NCBI RefSeq assembly: GCF_020687205.1
Contig: NZ_JAJEQE010000015.1
Span: forward strand, 1 to 61,416
From: Hominisplanchenecus faecis
GTDB taxonomy: Bacteria > Bacillota > Clostridia > Lachnospirales > Lachnospiraceae
Direction of reading: 5' to 3'
Length of the DNA: 61,416 nt
The position numbers were made by a program, and so were the translations under genes. Under the pieces are notes generated by a model. The model was not told the DNA's origin, ran no database searches, and worked only from the letters and a program-made list of their open reading frames with translations. Positions 8,366 to 17,102 of the stretch are shown here, one piece after another. Position 1 is the stretch's first letter. The number at the start of each line of letters is the position of its first letter.

Positions 8366-9781
8366 CTAATATTTATACTCACCGTTCCGATAGAAGCAAA
8401 TAACCAGATAGTCTTTTTCGATATTCTGGTAAATCGTCTGTGCGGCACTGTACGGAAGATTAATGCAGCCATGAGAACCGCTGTTCCAGAAGATCTGACC
8501 GCCGAAGCTTCCTCTCCAGGTGGCATCGTGGAATCCGATCCCGCCGTTAAACGGCATCCAGAAAGAAACCGGTGTCTCGTAACTGTCGCCCGGTTTTGTG
8601 CTTCGAAGAACAGCCGGTGATTTTTTATAGTATAACCGGAAAATGCCGGGCGGTGTCACACGAGCCGGTGTCATTGTTCCGGATACGAAATCCGATTCTA
8701 CGATCAATTTCCCTTCTTTGTACATCCACAGATGTTGTTTTGTCAGATCAACTTCCACATACGTGTCACCCATGTCACCATTTTCCCAGCTATCTGCTTC
8801 CTGGGCAAAAATCGGTGTACGTTCCATGTGCGGCTCTTCTTCCATCAGCTTTGTCAGCTCTTCTGCCTCCGCTGTCTGGTCGATTTTCCATCCATATGAA
8901 CCGCCCTCCACAGTCACATACGTTCCGTCACTTGTCTTGAACTTCCGTGGCTTGTCATAGGTATCATACTTGTCTGCCAGAGATGCGATATAGTCGCTGA
9001 TCGCACCGTCTTTTACCAGCACTTTCCCTTTTTTATCATAGGTCAGCCAGTCTTTTACCACACTGCCGTCCAGAACCTCCTTCTGGTTTCCAAAACAGTA
9101 TGTAATCTCGATATCCACATAATGATTGAGATTCTCTACCAGCTGGTTTAAGTCTTTGTCATCACTTGTCACTTTTGGTGTCTGATAACAGGATTCTTTC
9201 TCCAGATCCAGCAGACCGTCTCTTTCTGAAATTGTCTCTGTAAGCAGTTTCCAGAATTTTTTCTGTTTGAGCTTTGCACCCTGCTTCTCTTTTTTGATCA
9301 CATACTTGTTTTCGCTTTCCTGAAAGACCATTTTCGCATCTTCCGGTGCTTTAGCTGTTGCTTTATCAAAACATTTAAGGCTGTCCGCTTTTTCTTTCAG
9401 CAATGTTTCATCATACTGCACTGCCGTCTCAAACGCATAAGATGCCGGTCGGAAATAACTTACAAACCACAGGGCGTATGGCTGGGATTTTTGGAAATTT
9501 TCGATTTCCCCATTGGAAACATAATGATAACCGATCTCTTCTGCCGTGATCGTCTCACTGTTATTTCCGCGTTCTTTTAACGTGATCTGATAATCTTCTA
9601 CCTGCTCTCTGATCAGTTTCTCTGCCTCTTCCACTGTCATATCTGAAACATCCATGCCATTAATGTCCGTGTTCTTCAAGAATTTTCCATGAAAGGCGGC
9701 AATCCCACCGATATACACCCCCACGATAACCAGTGCCATAATTCCAAGTGTGATTTTTAACCATTTTTTCTTTTTATCCAT
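8366..9781 (-). CDS. L,D-transpeptidase with PG-binding domain
   Basis: 471 aa from the ATG at 9781 (GGAG upstream; the reading to 9877 runs through repeat copy D and is rejected). A basic N-terminus and one membrane helix (about residues 8-27) anchor it with the rest outside. The middle holds two PG_binding_4-type modules (around TVEEAEKLI and NLNHYVDIEI). The C-terminal YkuD domain carries VEVDLTKQHLWMYKEGKL and the catalytic motif SHGCINLP with its Cys, preceded by the conserved HDATWR. It likely forms 3-3 peptidoglycan cross-links or attaches proteins to the wall. Confidence 0.93.
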   Translation of the reverse strand: MDKKKKWLKITLGIMALVIVGVYIGGIAAFHGKFLKNTDINGMDVSDMTVEEAEKLIREQVEDYQITLKERGNNSETITAEEIGYHYVSNGEIENFQKSQPYALWFVSYFRPASYAFETAVQYDETLLKEKADSLKCFDKATAKAPEDAKMVFQESENKYVIKKEKQGAKLKQKKFWKLLTETISERDGLLDLEKESCYQTPKVTSDDKDLNQLVENLNHYVDIEITYCFGNQKEVLDGSVVKDWLTYDKKGKVLVKDGAISDYIASLADKYDTYDKPRKFKTSDGTYVTVEGGSYGWKIDQTAEAEELTKLMEEEPHMERTPIFAQEADSWENGDMGDTYVEVDLTKQHLWMYKEGKLIVESDFVSGTMTPARVTPPGIFRLYYKKSPAVLRSTKPGDSYETPVSFWMPFNGGIGFHDATWRGSFGGQIFWNSGSHGCINLPYSAAQTIYQNIEKDYLVICFYRNGEYKY

Positions 9782-9824
9782 ACTCCACTCTCCGGTAATA
9801 TTATTATTTACCCTATGTATATAT

Positions 9825-9901
9825 GATGTTGGGGTCAAAAGCCCCCAACTCTGATGCCTACGGATTGTTCCGTGCATCGCACTCCCACAATCCTGGCATC
9901 A
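9825..9901 (-). repeat. Intergenic structured repeat, copy D
   Basis: A 77-bp copy in the leader region of the L,D-transpeptidase gene. One end is GATGTTGGGGTCAAAAG, the other (reversed) ATGATGCCAGGATTGT. On the minus strand it contains the conserved hairpin GGATTGT-GGGA-GTGC...GCAC-GGA-ACAATCC (9862-9893), whose pairs differ from copies A, B and C in a compensatory way. Confidence 0.75.
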
Positions 9902-10097
9902 TACTATGTTTACAGTTACTTTCTCCGTTTTACATCTAGGAAAACTCTGCTATATGTGCAGAGGGCAGACAGACATACCGCCCTCCTATGCACACCATAA
10001 AATGGTACCTTTCTTCCAAGCCCATTCTCTGCTCCTTAGTATACCTCAGGAAACAAAAAGTGTAAAGATTTACGTTTCTTGTTTTTTTCTTATTCCT
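9902..10097. other. Intergenic spacer, no gene seen
   Basis: A 196-bp stretch between repeat copy D and the amidase stop codon. Open reading frames that cross it are antisense shadows. No clear terminator with a T-run is visible for the amidase gene. Confidence 0.4.
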
Positions 10098-10880
10098 TTA
10101 CTGTACGATATAGGTGGAAAATCCTGCTTTTCGCAGTGTTTGCTCCATTTTTGCCGCATTATCCAGTTTTTCAAAAGATCCACTGTAAACCCGGTAAGTC
10201 CCATCCTCTCCAGGTTCGATCACAGCATCGTATCCCAAAAAGAGCAGCTGTGCCTGCAGTGCCCTGGCATTTTCTTCCAGATTAAAAAAACCAAGCTGGA
10301 TGCGATAAGGTGTTTCTGCTTCTTTTTTGTATTCATAAGATTCGACTTCCTGTGCATAGATGGTTTGCAAAATACCGTCGGCGATCGCCTGTGCGACTTC
10401 CTCAAAATTTTCATCAAAGATCCGGTTGTCTTCTCCGTTGTTGATAAACCCTGCTTCCACCAGTACTGCCGGCATTTTAGTCCTGCGAAGGACGACAAGT
10501 CCCGGTCTTTCTTTGACACCGAGATTTTCAAAACCGGTTTCCTCCAGTTCCCGGTTGATGTTTTCTGCCATCTCTTCTTTGATGCCGCTTCGCTCATAGA
10601 CCAGTGTTTCCACACCGGAATACTGCCCGACAACCGGACTGGAATTGCGATGTATGGAAACAAAAAAATCGGCTCTCGCTTCGTTTCCGATCGTTGCTTT
10701 CTGAAATGGTGTCTGATAAACATCGGTTGTTCTGGTATAGATCACATTCTGTCCGTTTTCCTCCAGAATCTTTCCCACTGCCAGTGCCAGCCGCAGTGTA
10801 TCGTCTTTTTCCTGTCTTCCTTCAAAAACAGCTCCCGGGTCTGCTCCTCCATGTCCGGCATCTATCACGATCGTTGCCAT
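10098..10880 (-). CDS. N-acetylmuramoyl-L-alanine amidase (Amidase_3) with SPOR-like C-terminus
   Basis: 260 aa from the ATG at 10880, with AGGAGGG 8 nt upstream. The zinc-dependent Amidase_3 domain begins at once: TIVIDAGHGGADPGAV (first Zn His), a Glu later in RQEKDD, FVSIHRNSS (second His) and the catalytic Glu in PAVLVEAGFINN. The last 75 residues (PYRIQLGFFNLEENARALQ... YRVYSGSFEKL) look like a SPOR repeat, which binds denuded glycan strands at septa. No signal peptide is visible, so export may be during sporulation or by another route, as in CwlD/CwlC-like enzymes. It cleaves the stem peptide from glycan. Confidence 0.9.
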   Translation of the reverse strand: MATIVIDAGHGGADPGAVFEGRQEKDDTLRLALAVGKILEENGQNVIYTRTTDVYQTPFQKATIGNEARADFFVSIHRNSSPVVGQYSGVETLVYERSGIKEEMAENINRELEETGFENLGVKERPGLVVLRRTKMPAVLVEAGFINNGEDNRIFDENFEEVAQAIADGILQTIYAQEVESYEYKKEAETPYRIQLGFFNLEENARALQAQLLFLGYDAVIEPGEDGTYRVYSGSFEKLDNAAKMEQTLRKAGFSTYIVQ

Positions 10881-10965
10881 AACAGCCCTCCTGTTCCTCT
10901 TTCTATTCAGAATATGCAAAAAATCTTCCACTGACCGTTTTTTTGCTGCATTTTCCTTAATGCCG

Positions 10966-11007
10966 CAAAAAAAACCTCCCGGAAAGGAAACGCTCCGGGA
11001 GGTTTTT
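10966..11007 (-). terminator. Terminator of the rnf operon / cell-wall-binding protein gene
   Basis: A 9-bp GC-rich stem CCTCCCGGA / TCCGGGAGG flanked by eight A on the left and TTTTT on the right. It is a strong bidirectional terminator 35 bp beyond the stop of the gene ending at 11043. Confidence 0.9.
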
Positions 11008-11042
11008 CTCAGCCTGAAATCACAGACAGAGATTCTGGATTT

Positions 11043-12026
11043 TTAATAATTCGTGCAGGCACCGTTTTTGCCAAAGATATAGATTTTCTGCGTTCCGTCT
11101 GCCAAAGAGAAACGGATGGAAATCTTTCTCGCCATACTACCCTGCGGATAGACGGTTCCATTATGCTCTGCCGGTGTGCGGAAGAAATAATAATACTTGT
11201 TTTTGATCTTGCACCAGCCGGTCATCATCTGTCCATAAGTGGCACTTCTGGTATCCATATAATACGTATGCCCCTGATCTTTCAGCCATCCGGCACGCAT
11301 ATAGCCGTCCGAGCCAAAGAAATACCTCTTCTCACCAATGGTGATCCATCCGGTCACCAGTTTGTTCTTCCGGTAATATCTCCACTGCTGACCGTATCCA
11401 ACCCATCCGGTTTTACTTTTGTTTGTCCGTCTGTCATCACGATAGCCTTTGATATAAACGCCGTCCGGCCCAAGATACTTGTCATCGATCCAAGTATCTT
11501 TCACAAACGTTCCGTCGGATCCAAGATACATCTTTTTACCGTTGTATTTCACCCATTTTTCTTTCTGCAAAACATATCTTTTATTGAAATAATAAATCTT
11601 TCCGTCAATCTTCTGCCATCCCGTCAGGGCATGCCCTTTTTTATTAAAGTAGTACGTCTTTCCATTGATGGTAAACCACTGACGTTTCAGGCGGCCGGTA
11701 CCGTCACCGTAAGAATAGCAGAGTTTTCCGGATGCGGTTGTCCTGAATCCGGCTCTTTCATATGCCTTCAGCAGAATCCCTTTTTTTGAAAATACATAGG
11801 TCTTTCCTGCGATCTGCCGCACACCGGTTGCCATGATCCCTGTCTTTGGCAGAAAATAATAAGTTCCTTTTTTGAGTGTGAGCCAGCCTTTCTGCTTTGT
11901 ACCATCCTCATTATAATAGTAACGGTTACCTTCCTCAACCTTCCACTTTCCTTTTGCAAAAGCGGTTACGGAAAGCAACATACTCAGCATCAGCACTGCG
12001 AGCACAGCAAACCCCTTTTTCTTCAT
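11043..12026 (-). CDS. Secreted cell-wall-binding repeat protein
   Basis: 327 aa. Signal peptide KKKGFAVLAVLMLSMLLSVTAFA is followed from about residue 26 to the end by aromatic/Gly repeats of the choline/glucan-binding type: GWLTLKKGTYYFLPKTG, QWFTINGKTYYFNKKG, GWQKIDGKIYYFNK, GWITIGEKRYFFGSDG and GWLKDQGHTYYMD. No catalytic domain is present, so it is a pure binding or adhesive surface protein. It starts 33 bp after rnfB with no terminator between, so it may be co-transcribed with the rnf operon. The ligand is unknown. A catalytic relative lies at 59451-60878. Confidence 0.85.
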   Translation of the reverse strand: MKKKGFAVLAVLMLSMLLSVTAFAKGKWKVEEGNRYYYNEDGTKQKGWLTLKKGTYYFLPKTGIMATGVRQIAGKTYVFSKKGILLKAYERAGFRTTASGKLCYSYGDGTGRLKRQWFTINGKTYYFNKKGHALTGWQKIDGKIYYFNKRYVLQKEKWVKYNGKKMYLGSDGTFVKDTWIDDKYLGPDGVYIKGYRDDRRTNKSKTGWVGYGQQWRYYRKNKLVTGWITIGEKRYFFGSDGYMRAGWLKDQGHTYYMDTRSATYGQMMTGWCKIKNKYYYFFRTPAEHNGTVYPQGSMARKISIRFSLADGTQKIYIFGKNGACTNY

Positions 12027-12059
12027 TCCTGATTTCCCCTTTCTTTACTTCTTATGTCT

Positions 12060-12872
12060 TCAGGACTCTTTCCTGGCAACCGGTCCGGTAAACACCTTTC
12101 TCGGACAGAGCGATGCACAGGTTCCGCAGTTGGTACATTTTGAAGTATCGATATGTGCAATATTGTTCTCCACTGTAACGGCACCGGAAGGACATTCTCT
12201 CTGGCATTTCTTACATCCGATGCACCCTGCCTCACATGCCTGCATAACCAGCTTTCCTTTATCTTTTGAAGCACAGCGTACCAGATAACGGCTTTCATAT
12301 GGCACAAGCTCGATCAGATGACGCGGACAATGCTCCACGCATGCTCCACACGCTCTGCATTTCTCCTTGTCTACCACTGCTACTCCATTTATAACATGAA
12401 TCGCATCAAATGAACAGACCTTTTCGCAGGTTCCGTCTCCGATACATCCATAATGACAGGTTTTCGGTCCGCCTCCCGGAATAAAATCCATCATCTCACA
12501 GTCGTGAACTCCATAATAATGACAGGATTCTTTTGCTTTGTCACAGGTTCCGCCACATTTTACAAAGGCAACTCTGCGGATGCTCTCGCCTGCTTCCTGC
12601 CCCATGATCCTGGCAATCTTTGCTGCCACGGCATCTCCCCCTACCGGGCAGCCATTTACCGGAGCCTCTCCGTTTGCAATCGCCTTTGCCATCGCATCAC
12701 ATCCTGCATATCCGCAGCCGCCGCAGTTATTTCCCGGAAGCTGTTCTCTTACCTGCTGTTCTTTTTCATCAATTTCTACTGCAAATTTTTTCCCTGCCAA
12801 TCCAAGGAAAAGTCCCAGAAGCAGTCCGGTACCTCCTACGATCACAGCCGCAAGTATGATCTCCATGCTCAT
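12060..12872 (-). CDS. rnfB: Rnf complex subunit B
   Basis: 270 aa. An N-terminal membrane helix (residues 3-25) is followed by the 4Fe domain NNCGGCGYAGC-DAMAKAI...GCPVGG. Next come a Cys-rich region with CGGTCDKAKESC and further ferredoxin-type CxxCxxCxxxCP motifs (CRACGACVEHCP, CIGCKKCQRECP, CTNCGTCASLCP). RnfB is the probable ferredoxin entry point of the Rnf complex. Start ATG at 12872 has AGGAGG 8 nt upstream. It is the last rnf gene, 16 bp after rnfA; the order rnfCDGEAB is that of Clostridia and Acetobacterium. Confidence 0.96.
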   Translation of the reverse strand: MSMEIILAAVIVGGTGLLLGLFLGLAGKKFAVEIDEKEQQVREQLPGNNCGGCGYAGCDAMAKAIANGEAPVNGCPVGGDAVAAKIARIMGQEAGESIRRVAFVKCGGTCDKAKESCHYYGVHDCEMMDFIPGGGPKTCHYGCIGDGTCEKVCSFDAIHVINGVAVVDKEKCRACGACVEHCPRHLIELVPYESRYLVRCASKDKGKLVMQACEAGCIGCKKCQRECPSGAVTVENNIAHIDTSKCTNCGTCASLCPRKVFTGPVARKES

Positions 12873-12888
12873 CCGCCACTCCTCCTTC

Positions 12889-13464
12889 CTATTTCAGACT
12901 GGAAAATCCAAAGAATGCGATCGCCATCAGACAGGCTGTAAGAAGAACGATCGGTGATCCTTTAAAAGATTCCGGTACATCATTGTATTCTGTTTTTTCA
13001 CGGATACCGGCCATCAGCACGATCGCGATCGTAAATCCGACCGCCGTTGCCAGGCCATTTACCACGCTCTCTACGATGCCGTAGCTTTTCTGTACATTGA
13101 TCAGTGCCACACCAAGTACGGCACAGTTTGTCGTGATCAGCGGCAGATAAACGCCAAGTGCATTGTACAGAGACGGGCTGCTCTTTTTCAGAAACATTTC
13201 CACAAACTGTACCAGTGCAGCAATGACCAGAATAAACACGATTGTCTGAAGGTAAGTCACATTCAGCGGAAGGAGCAGAAATTTATAGATCAGAGCCGTG
13301 ACAAAGGATGAGATCGTGATAACAAAGATAACGGCTCCGCCCATGCCTGCTGCGGTATCCATTTTCTTGGATACACCAAGGAATGCACACAGTCCCAAAA
13401 ACTGGCTCAAAACAACATTGTTGATAAACGCAGTGCCAACTGCGATCATAAGTAATTCTCTCAT
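12889..13464 (-). CDS. rnfA: Rnf complex subunit A
   Basis: 191 aa, six predicted membrane segments, homologous to NqrE and RsxA. Typical sequence includes NNVVLSQFLGLCAFLGVS near the N-terminus and TTNCAVLGVALIN in the middle; the Cys in these two motifs coordinate an intramembrane iron centre in characterised homologues. It overlaps rnfE by 4 bp. It is part of the ion-pumping membrane core. Confidence 0.96.
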   Translation of the reverse strand: MRELLMIAVGTAFINNVVLSQFLGLCAFLGVSKKMDTAAGMGGAVIFVITISSFVTALIYKFLLLPLNVTYLQTIVFILVIAALVQFVEMFLKKSSPSLYNALGVYLPLITTNCAVLGVALINVQKSYGIVESVVNGLATAVGFTIAIVLMAGIREKTEYNDVPESFKGSPIVLLTACLMAIAFFGFSSLK

Positions 13465-14144
13465 AACGTCTCCCCTCCTTTACAGGAACTTGCACAGGAG
13501 GCACATTCTCCTGTGCAGCCGCTGCCGATCTTTGTCTCTTTACCTTTTTCCTGCATTTTACGTTTCACGCGGTTCTGGGCTGCTGTCAGAAGGGACAGGA
13601 CCAGAAAAGCTCCCGGTGCAAGGATAAAGATCGTGATCGGCTGATAGAAAGAAGGCATCACCTGCACACCGAAAATGGTTCCGGCTCCGATCAGCTCACG
13701 CACGATACCGATACTGGCAAGACCGATGGTAAATCCAAGTCCCATACCGACGCCGTCAAAGAAAGACGGGATGACCGGATTGAAAGAAGCATAGGCTTCC
13801 GCTCTTCCAAGGATGATACAGTTTACTACGATCAGAGGGATATAAATACCAAGACTCTGATACAGAGACGGTACATACGCCTGAAGCAAAAACTGTACGA
13901 TCGTTACGAAAGATGCCACAACCACGATAAAGGCCGGCATACGCACGCCGTTCGGAATGACTTTACGAAGTGCTGAGATCATCAGGTTTGACATGGCAAG
14001 GATCACCGTTGTCGTAAGTCCCATGCCAAGTCCGTTCATCGCTGAGGTGGTTACTGCCAGCGTCGGACACATACCAAGCATCAACACAAAGGTCGGGTTT
14101 TCTTTGATGATACCGTTATATAAACGTTCTCCTGCTTTGCTCAT
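13461..14144 (-). CDS. rnfE: Rnf complex subunit E
   Basis: 227 aa, six membrane segments, homologous to NqrD and RsxE. NPTFVLMLGMCPTLAVTTSA (with its Cys) near the N-terminus and IVVNCIILGRAEAYAS are the conserved iron-binding elements. The C-terminal tail is Lys/Cys-rich (GSGCTGECASCASSC), an extra Cys cluster beyond the membrane domain. I do not know whether this tail binds a metal. It overlaps both neighbours by 4 bp. Confidence 0.95.
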   Translation of the reverse strand: MSKAGERLYNGIIKENPTFVLMLGMCPTLAVTTSAMNGLGMGLTTTVILAMSNLMISALRKVIPNGVRMPAFIVVVASFVTIVQFLLQAYVPSLYQSLGIYIPLIVVNCIILGRAEAYASFNPVIPSFFDGVGMGLGFTIGLASIGIVRELIGAGTIFGVQVMPSFYQPITIFILAPGAFLVLSLLTAAQNRVKRKMQEKGKETKIGSGCTGECASCASSCKGGETL

Positions 14145-14761
14145 TGTAAGATACCTCCTTCCTTAAGGCTTTCATAAAAGCGAAGTCCCGCATTGACACC
14201 GTTTGTCACCGCTTTGGAAGTAAAGGTTGCTCCGCTGATCGCATCAATCTCGTTTTCCGCGGAAGCACCGTTTTTTGTAACCACGAACTGATCTACGATT
14301 TTTCCTGCGAACTGTCCTTTGAATTCTTCGTCTTTTGCACGCATGCCAAGTCCGGCTGTCTCACTTAAGGAAAGCATCTCCACGCCTGTCACCGTTTTGT
14401 CCATACTGACACCCATGGAGAAATTGATGTCACCGCCGTATCCTTCATGCGAAGTAATGTTCATAACCACACCTGTCACTGCTCCGTCCTTTTCTGCCAG
14501 ATAAAAATCTTCCAGAGTGTCAGCTGTGCCAAATCCGGCCTGATCCAGGACATCGGCTGCCTCTGTGAGCAGTTCTTCTTTGTTATCCGGCTCCGTCAGA
14601 TCCTGTGCATCCGGAAATACAGCAAGATAAGCTTCTTTCTGTGCTTTTTCCTCTGCCTGTGCGATCGGCTGTTTTGTAATGCTGTAGACAGCTCCGAGCA
14701 GTAAACCGGAAACCAGTGTGATCGCCATCAGTACCAGTGCTTCTTTTATAATCTTATTCAT
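14141..14761 (-). CDS. rnfG: Rnf complex subunit G (FMN-binding)
   Basis: 206 aa from the ATG at 14761, with AAGGAGG upstream (the reading to 14782 lies before the RBS). One N-terminal membrane helix (residues 6-27) is followed by an extracytoplasmic FMN-binding domain. The flavinylation motif is SGATFTSKAV, where the second Thr/Ser carries covalently bound FMN after ApbE action. The start lies within the end of rnfD (8-bp overlap) and the end overlaps rnfE by 4 bp. No apbE is in the window. Confidence 0.95.
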   Translation of the reverse strand: MNKIIKEALVLMAITLVSGLLLGAVYSITKQPIAQAEEKAQKEAYLAVFPDAQDLTEPDNKEELLTEAADVLDQAGFGTADTLEDFYLAEKDGAVTGVVMNITSHEGYGGDINFSMGVSMDKTVTGVEMLSLSETAGLGMRAKDEEFKGQFAGKIVDQFVVTKNGASAENEIDAISGATFTSKAVTNGVNAGLRFYESLKEGGILQ

Positions 14762-15689
14762 GCTTTTTTCCTCCTTTCCCAAATGCTGTCGGAGGTGTTA
14801 CTTTTTCAATCAAAGGCACCAGAAGGTTTGAAAGGATGATCGCATAAGATACGCCCTCCGATGCACTTCCGAGGAAACGAAAAACCCCGGTTAGAATACC
14901 GATGATGCATCCATACACGATCTGACCGTTTTTGGTGATCGGTGAGGTTACATAATCCGTTGCCATAAAAAATGTACCAAGCATCAGTCCGCCCGCACAC
15001 AGCTGTGCTGCCAGAAAATGCAGATCAAATCCATGTCCACCAAATAAAATGGCAAAAACAGAGAAAGAAAGCAGGCAGGACAATGGTATCCTCAGATCGA
15101 TCACTTTAAATACCAGAAGGATCACCGCACCGATCAGGATCGCCAGTGTGGAAGTCTCACCGATCGTTCCGGCTGTTTTTCCGAGAAACAGGTTTAAAAC
15201 ATTCACGCTCTCGCCGGCTTTCATGGCTGCAAGCGGCGTTGCCCCGGATACTGCATCGTATGTAAAGTCCGTCATTTTTCCAGCAAATGAAATCAGGAGA
15301 AAACATCTTGCTGCGAGAGCCGGATTCATAAAGTTCTGTCCCAGTCCTCCAAAAAGCTGTTTTACAAACAGAATGGCAAAAACAGAACCGAGTACCGGAA
15401 GATACCATGGTGCAGACGCCGGAAGGTTCAGTGCCAGCAGAAGCCCTGTCACTTCTGCACTGCGATCATCGACTGTCACTTTTTTATGCATCAGTTTTTC
15501 GTAAACATACTCTGTGAGCACGCTGCCTGTCACAGACAGCACGATTACTTTTAACGCATCGATTCCAAAATTTATGACACCAAATATGGTTGCCGGAAGC
15601 AGTGCGATCAGCACAAGGCTCATCAGGTCGCTGCTTTTTCTCTTATCCCGGATGTGCGGATTTGATGATATGTTCCACATTTCAGTCAT
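14754..15689 (-). CDS. rnfD: Rnf complex subunit D
   Basis: 311 aa, multi-spanning, homologous to NqrB. It contains the covalent-FMN motif SGATPLAAMK (Thr) near residue 155 and NPALAARCFLLISFAGKM. RnfD forms the membrane core that couples electron flow from ferredoxin to NAD+ with Na+ or H+ export. It overlaps rnfC by 4 bp and rnfG by 8 bp. Confidence 0.95.
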   Translation of the reverse strand: MTEMWNISSNPHIRDKRKSSDLMSLVLIALLPATIFGVINFGIDALKVIVLSVTGSVLTEYVYEKLMHKKVTVDDRSAEVTGLLLALNLPASAPWYLPVLGSVFAILFVKQLFGGLGQNFMNPALAARCFLLISFAGKMTDFTYDAVSGATPLAAMKAGESVNVLNLFLGKTAGTIGETSTLAILIGAVILLVFKVIDLRIPLSCLLSFSVFAILFGGHGFDLHFLAAQLCAGGLMLGTFFMATDYVTSPITKNGQIVYGCIIGILTGVFRFLGSASEGVSYAIILSNLLVPLIEKVTPPTAFGKGGKKHE

Positions 15690-17029
15690 TTTCCATTCCC
15701 CCTCTGTGCAGCTTTTTTCCGATCCGCAAGCACGATCTTACGCATGGATTTGATGTATTGTGTCAGCGGTCGTTTTGCCGGACAGCTATAGCTGCAGCAT
15801 CCACATTCACAGCACTCCATTCCATTTGCTTTTTCAAACGCTTCTTTATCATGTCTTTTTGCATAATCCGCCAGTCTTGCCGGAATGATCCGGCCCGGAC
15901 AGACGGATACACAACGTCCGCAGTTGATACACGCTGTCTCTTCGCAGGCTGCGACCTCGTCTTTTGTCATGCACAGGATCGCAGAAGATGTCTTGACAAC
16001 CGGAACATCCAGAGAAATCAGTGGGATTCCCATCATCGGACCTCCGGCGATGATTTTCTCCGGTTCGGAAGTAAAACCTCCCGCCTCTTCGATCAGTTCC
16101 CGGAAGTTCGTACCGGTGCGGACACGCAGGTTCTGCGGTTCTTTGATCGCATTTCCGGTGATCGTCATCACTTTTTTCATGACCGGTCTGCCAAAATGTA
16201 CCGCCTCATAGATTGCATGGATCGTGTCACAGTTGTTGACTACACATCCTGCATCTGCCGGAAGCATGGAAGAATTGATCTTTCTTCCTGTGACTGCAAA
16301 AATAAGCTGTCGCTCTGCTCCCTGCGGATACTTGGTTTTTAATTCTACAACTTCAATATCCGGTATCCCCTTTGCTGCTTCCCGCAGTTTTGCTGCCGCA
16401 TCTTTTTTATTGTCTTCAACTGCCAGTACGCCTTTTGCCCTTCCGTCAAAAATCTTCATTGCCGCCTGAAGACCGCCCACGATTTTTTCCGGTTCCTCCA
16501 TCATCCTGCGGTAATCTGATGTCAGATAAGGCTCACACTCCGCACAGTTGACAATGATGTAATCGATCGCAGATGGATCTTTCGGCATGTATTTGACGTG
16601 TGTCGGGAATCCGGCTCCGCCCATACCGACAATACCCGCCTCCTTGATGATCTCAATGATCTCTTTTCCGGAAATATCCGCCAGTTTCCGCTCTGGTGAA
16701 AACTCTACCTCTTCATACAGGCCATCGTTTTCAATGACAATGGATTCCTGCATGCCTCCGGCTACCCCCAGCCTTGCTTCGATCGCTTTGACCGTTCCTG
16801 ATACGGATGCAAAAATGTTTGCAGATACAAACCCCCCTGCTTCTGCGATTTTCTGCCCTGCCAGTACATGATCGCCTTTTACTACAATGGCTTTGGCTGG
16901 TGCTCCGATATGCTGAGAAAGCGGATAGACGAGCTCTCCTTTGGGCAAAACCTCCCGAATCGGCTTATCTTTGGACATCGCCTTTCCGTCATCTGGATGA
17001 ATGCCACCCCGAAATGTAAAACGCAGCAT
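15686..17029 (-). CDS. rnfC: Rnf complex subunit C (NADH/FMN/FeS)
   Basis: 447 aa, peripheral subunit that exchanges electrons with NAD(H). The N-terminus FRGGIHPDDGKAMSKDKPI is typical, followed by GMGGAGFPTHVKY (nucleotide-binding glycine-rich loop), INCAECEPYLTSDYR and, near the C-terminus, two [4Fe-4S] motifs CINCGRCVSVCP and CCECGCCSYSCP. First gene of the rnfCDGEAB operon, with AGGAGG upstream. The CmpB-like gene ends 73 bp upstream; an own promoter is likely but I could not identify one confidently. Confidence 0.96.
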   Translation of the reverse strand: MLRFTFRGGIHPDDGKAMSKDKPIREVLPKGELVYPLSQHIGAPAKAIVVKGDHVLAGQKIAEAGGFVSANIFASVSGTVKAIEARLGVAGGMQESIVIENDGLYEEVEFSPERKLADISGKEIIEIIKEAGIVGMGGAGFPTHVKYMPKDPSAIDYIIVNCAECEPYLTSDYRRMMEEPEKIVGGLQAAMKIFDGRAKGVLAVEDNKKDAAAKLREAAKGIPDIEVVELKTKYPQGAERQLIFAVTGRKINSSMLPADAGCVVNNCDTIHAIYEAVHFGRPVMKKVMTITGNAIKEPQNLRVRTGTNFRELIEEAGGFTSEPEKIIAGGPMMGIPLISLDVPVVKTSSAILCMTKDEVAACEETACINCGRCVSVCPGRIIPARLADYAKRHDKEAFEKANGMECCECGCCSYSCPAKRPLTQYIKSMRKIVLADRKKAAQRGNGK

Positions 17030-17102
17030 ACACTTCTCCTCCTTTTTTTATATTTACAGCCATCAAAAAACAATAACTGCTGCTTTCTTTTTCTCTGTTT
17101 GC

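Noticed and set aside
9906-10934. Plus-strand 342-aa open frame opposite the amidase
   Set aside because: It is antisense to the amidase gene with its clear motifs; composition is rich in Cys, Phe and His as expected for a shadow frame.
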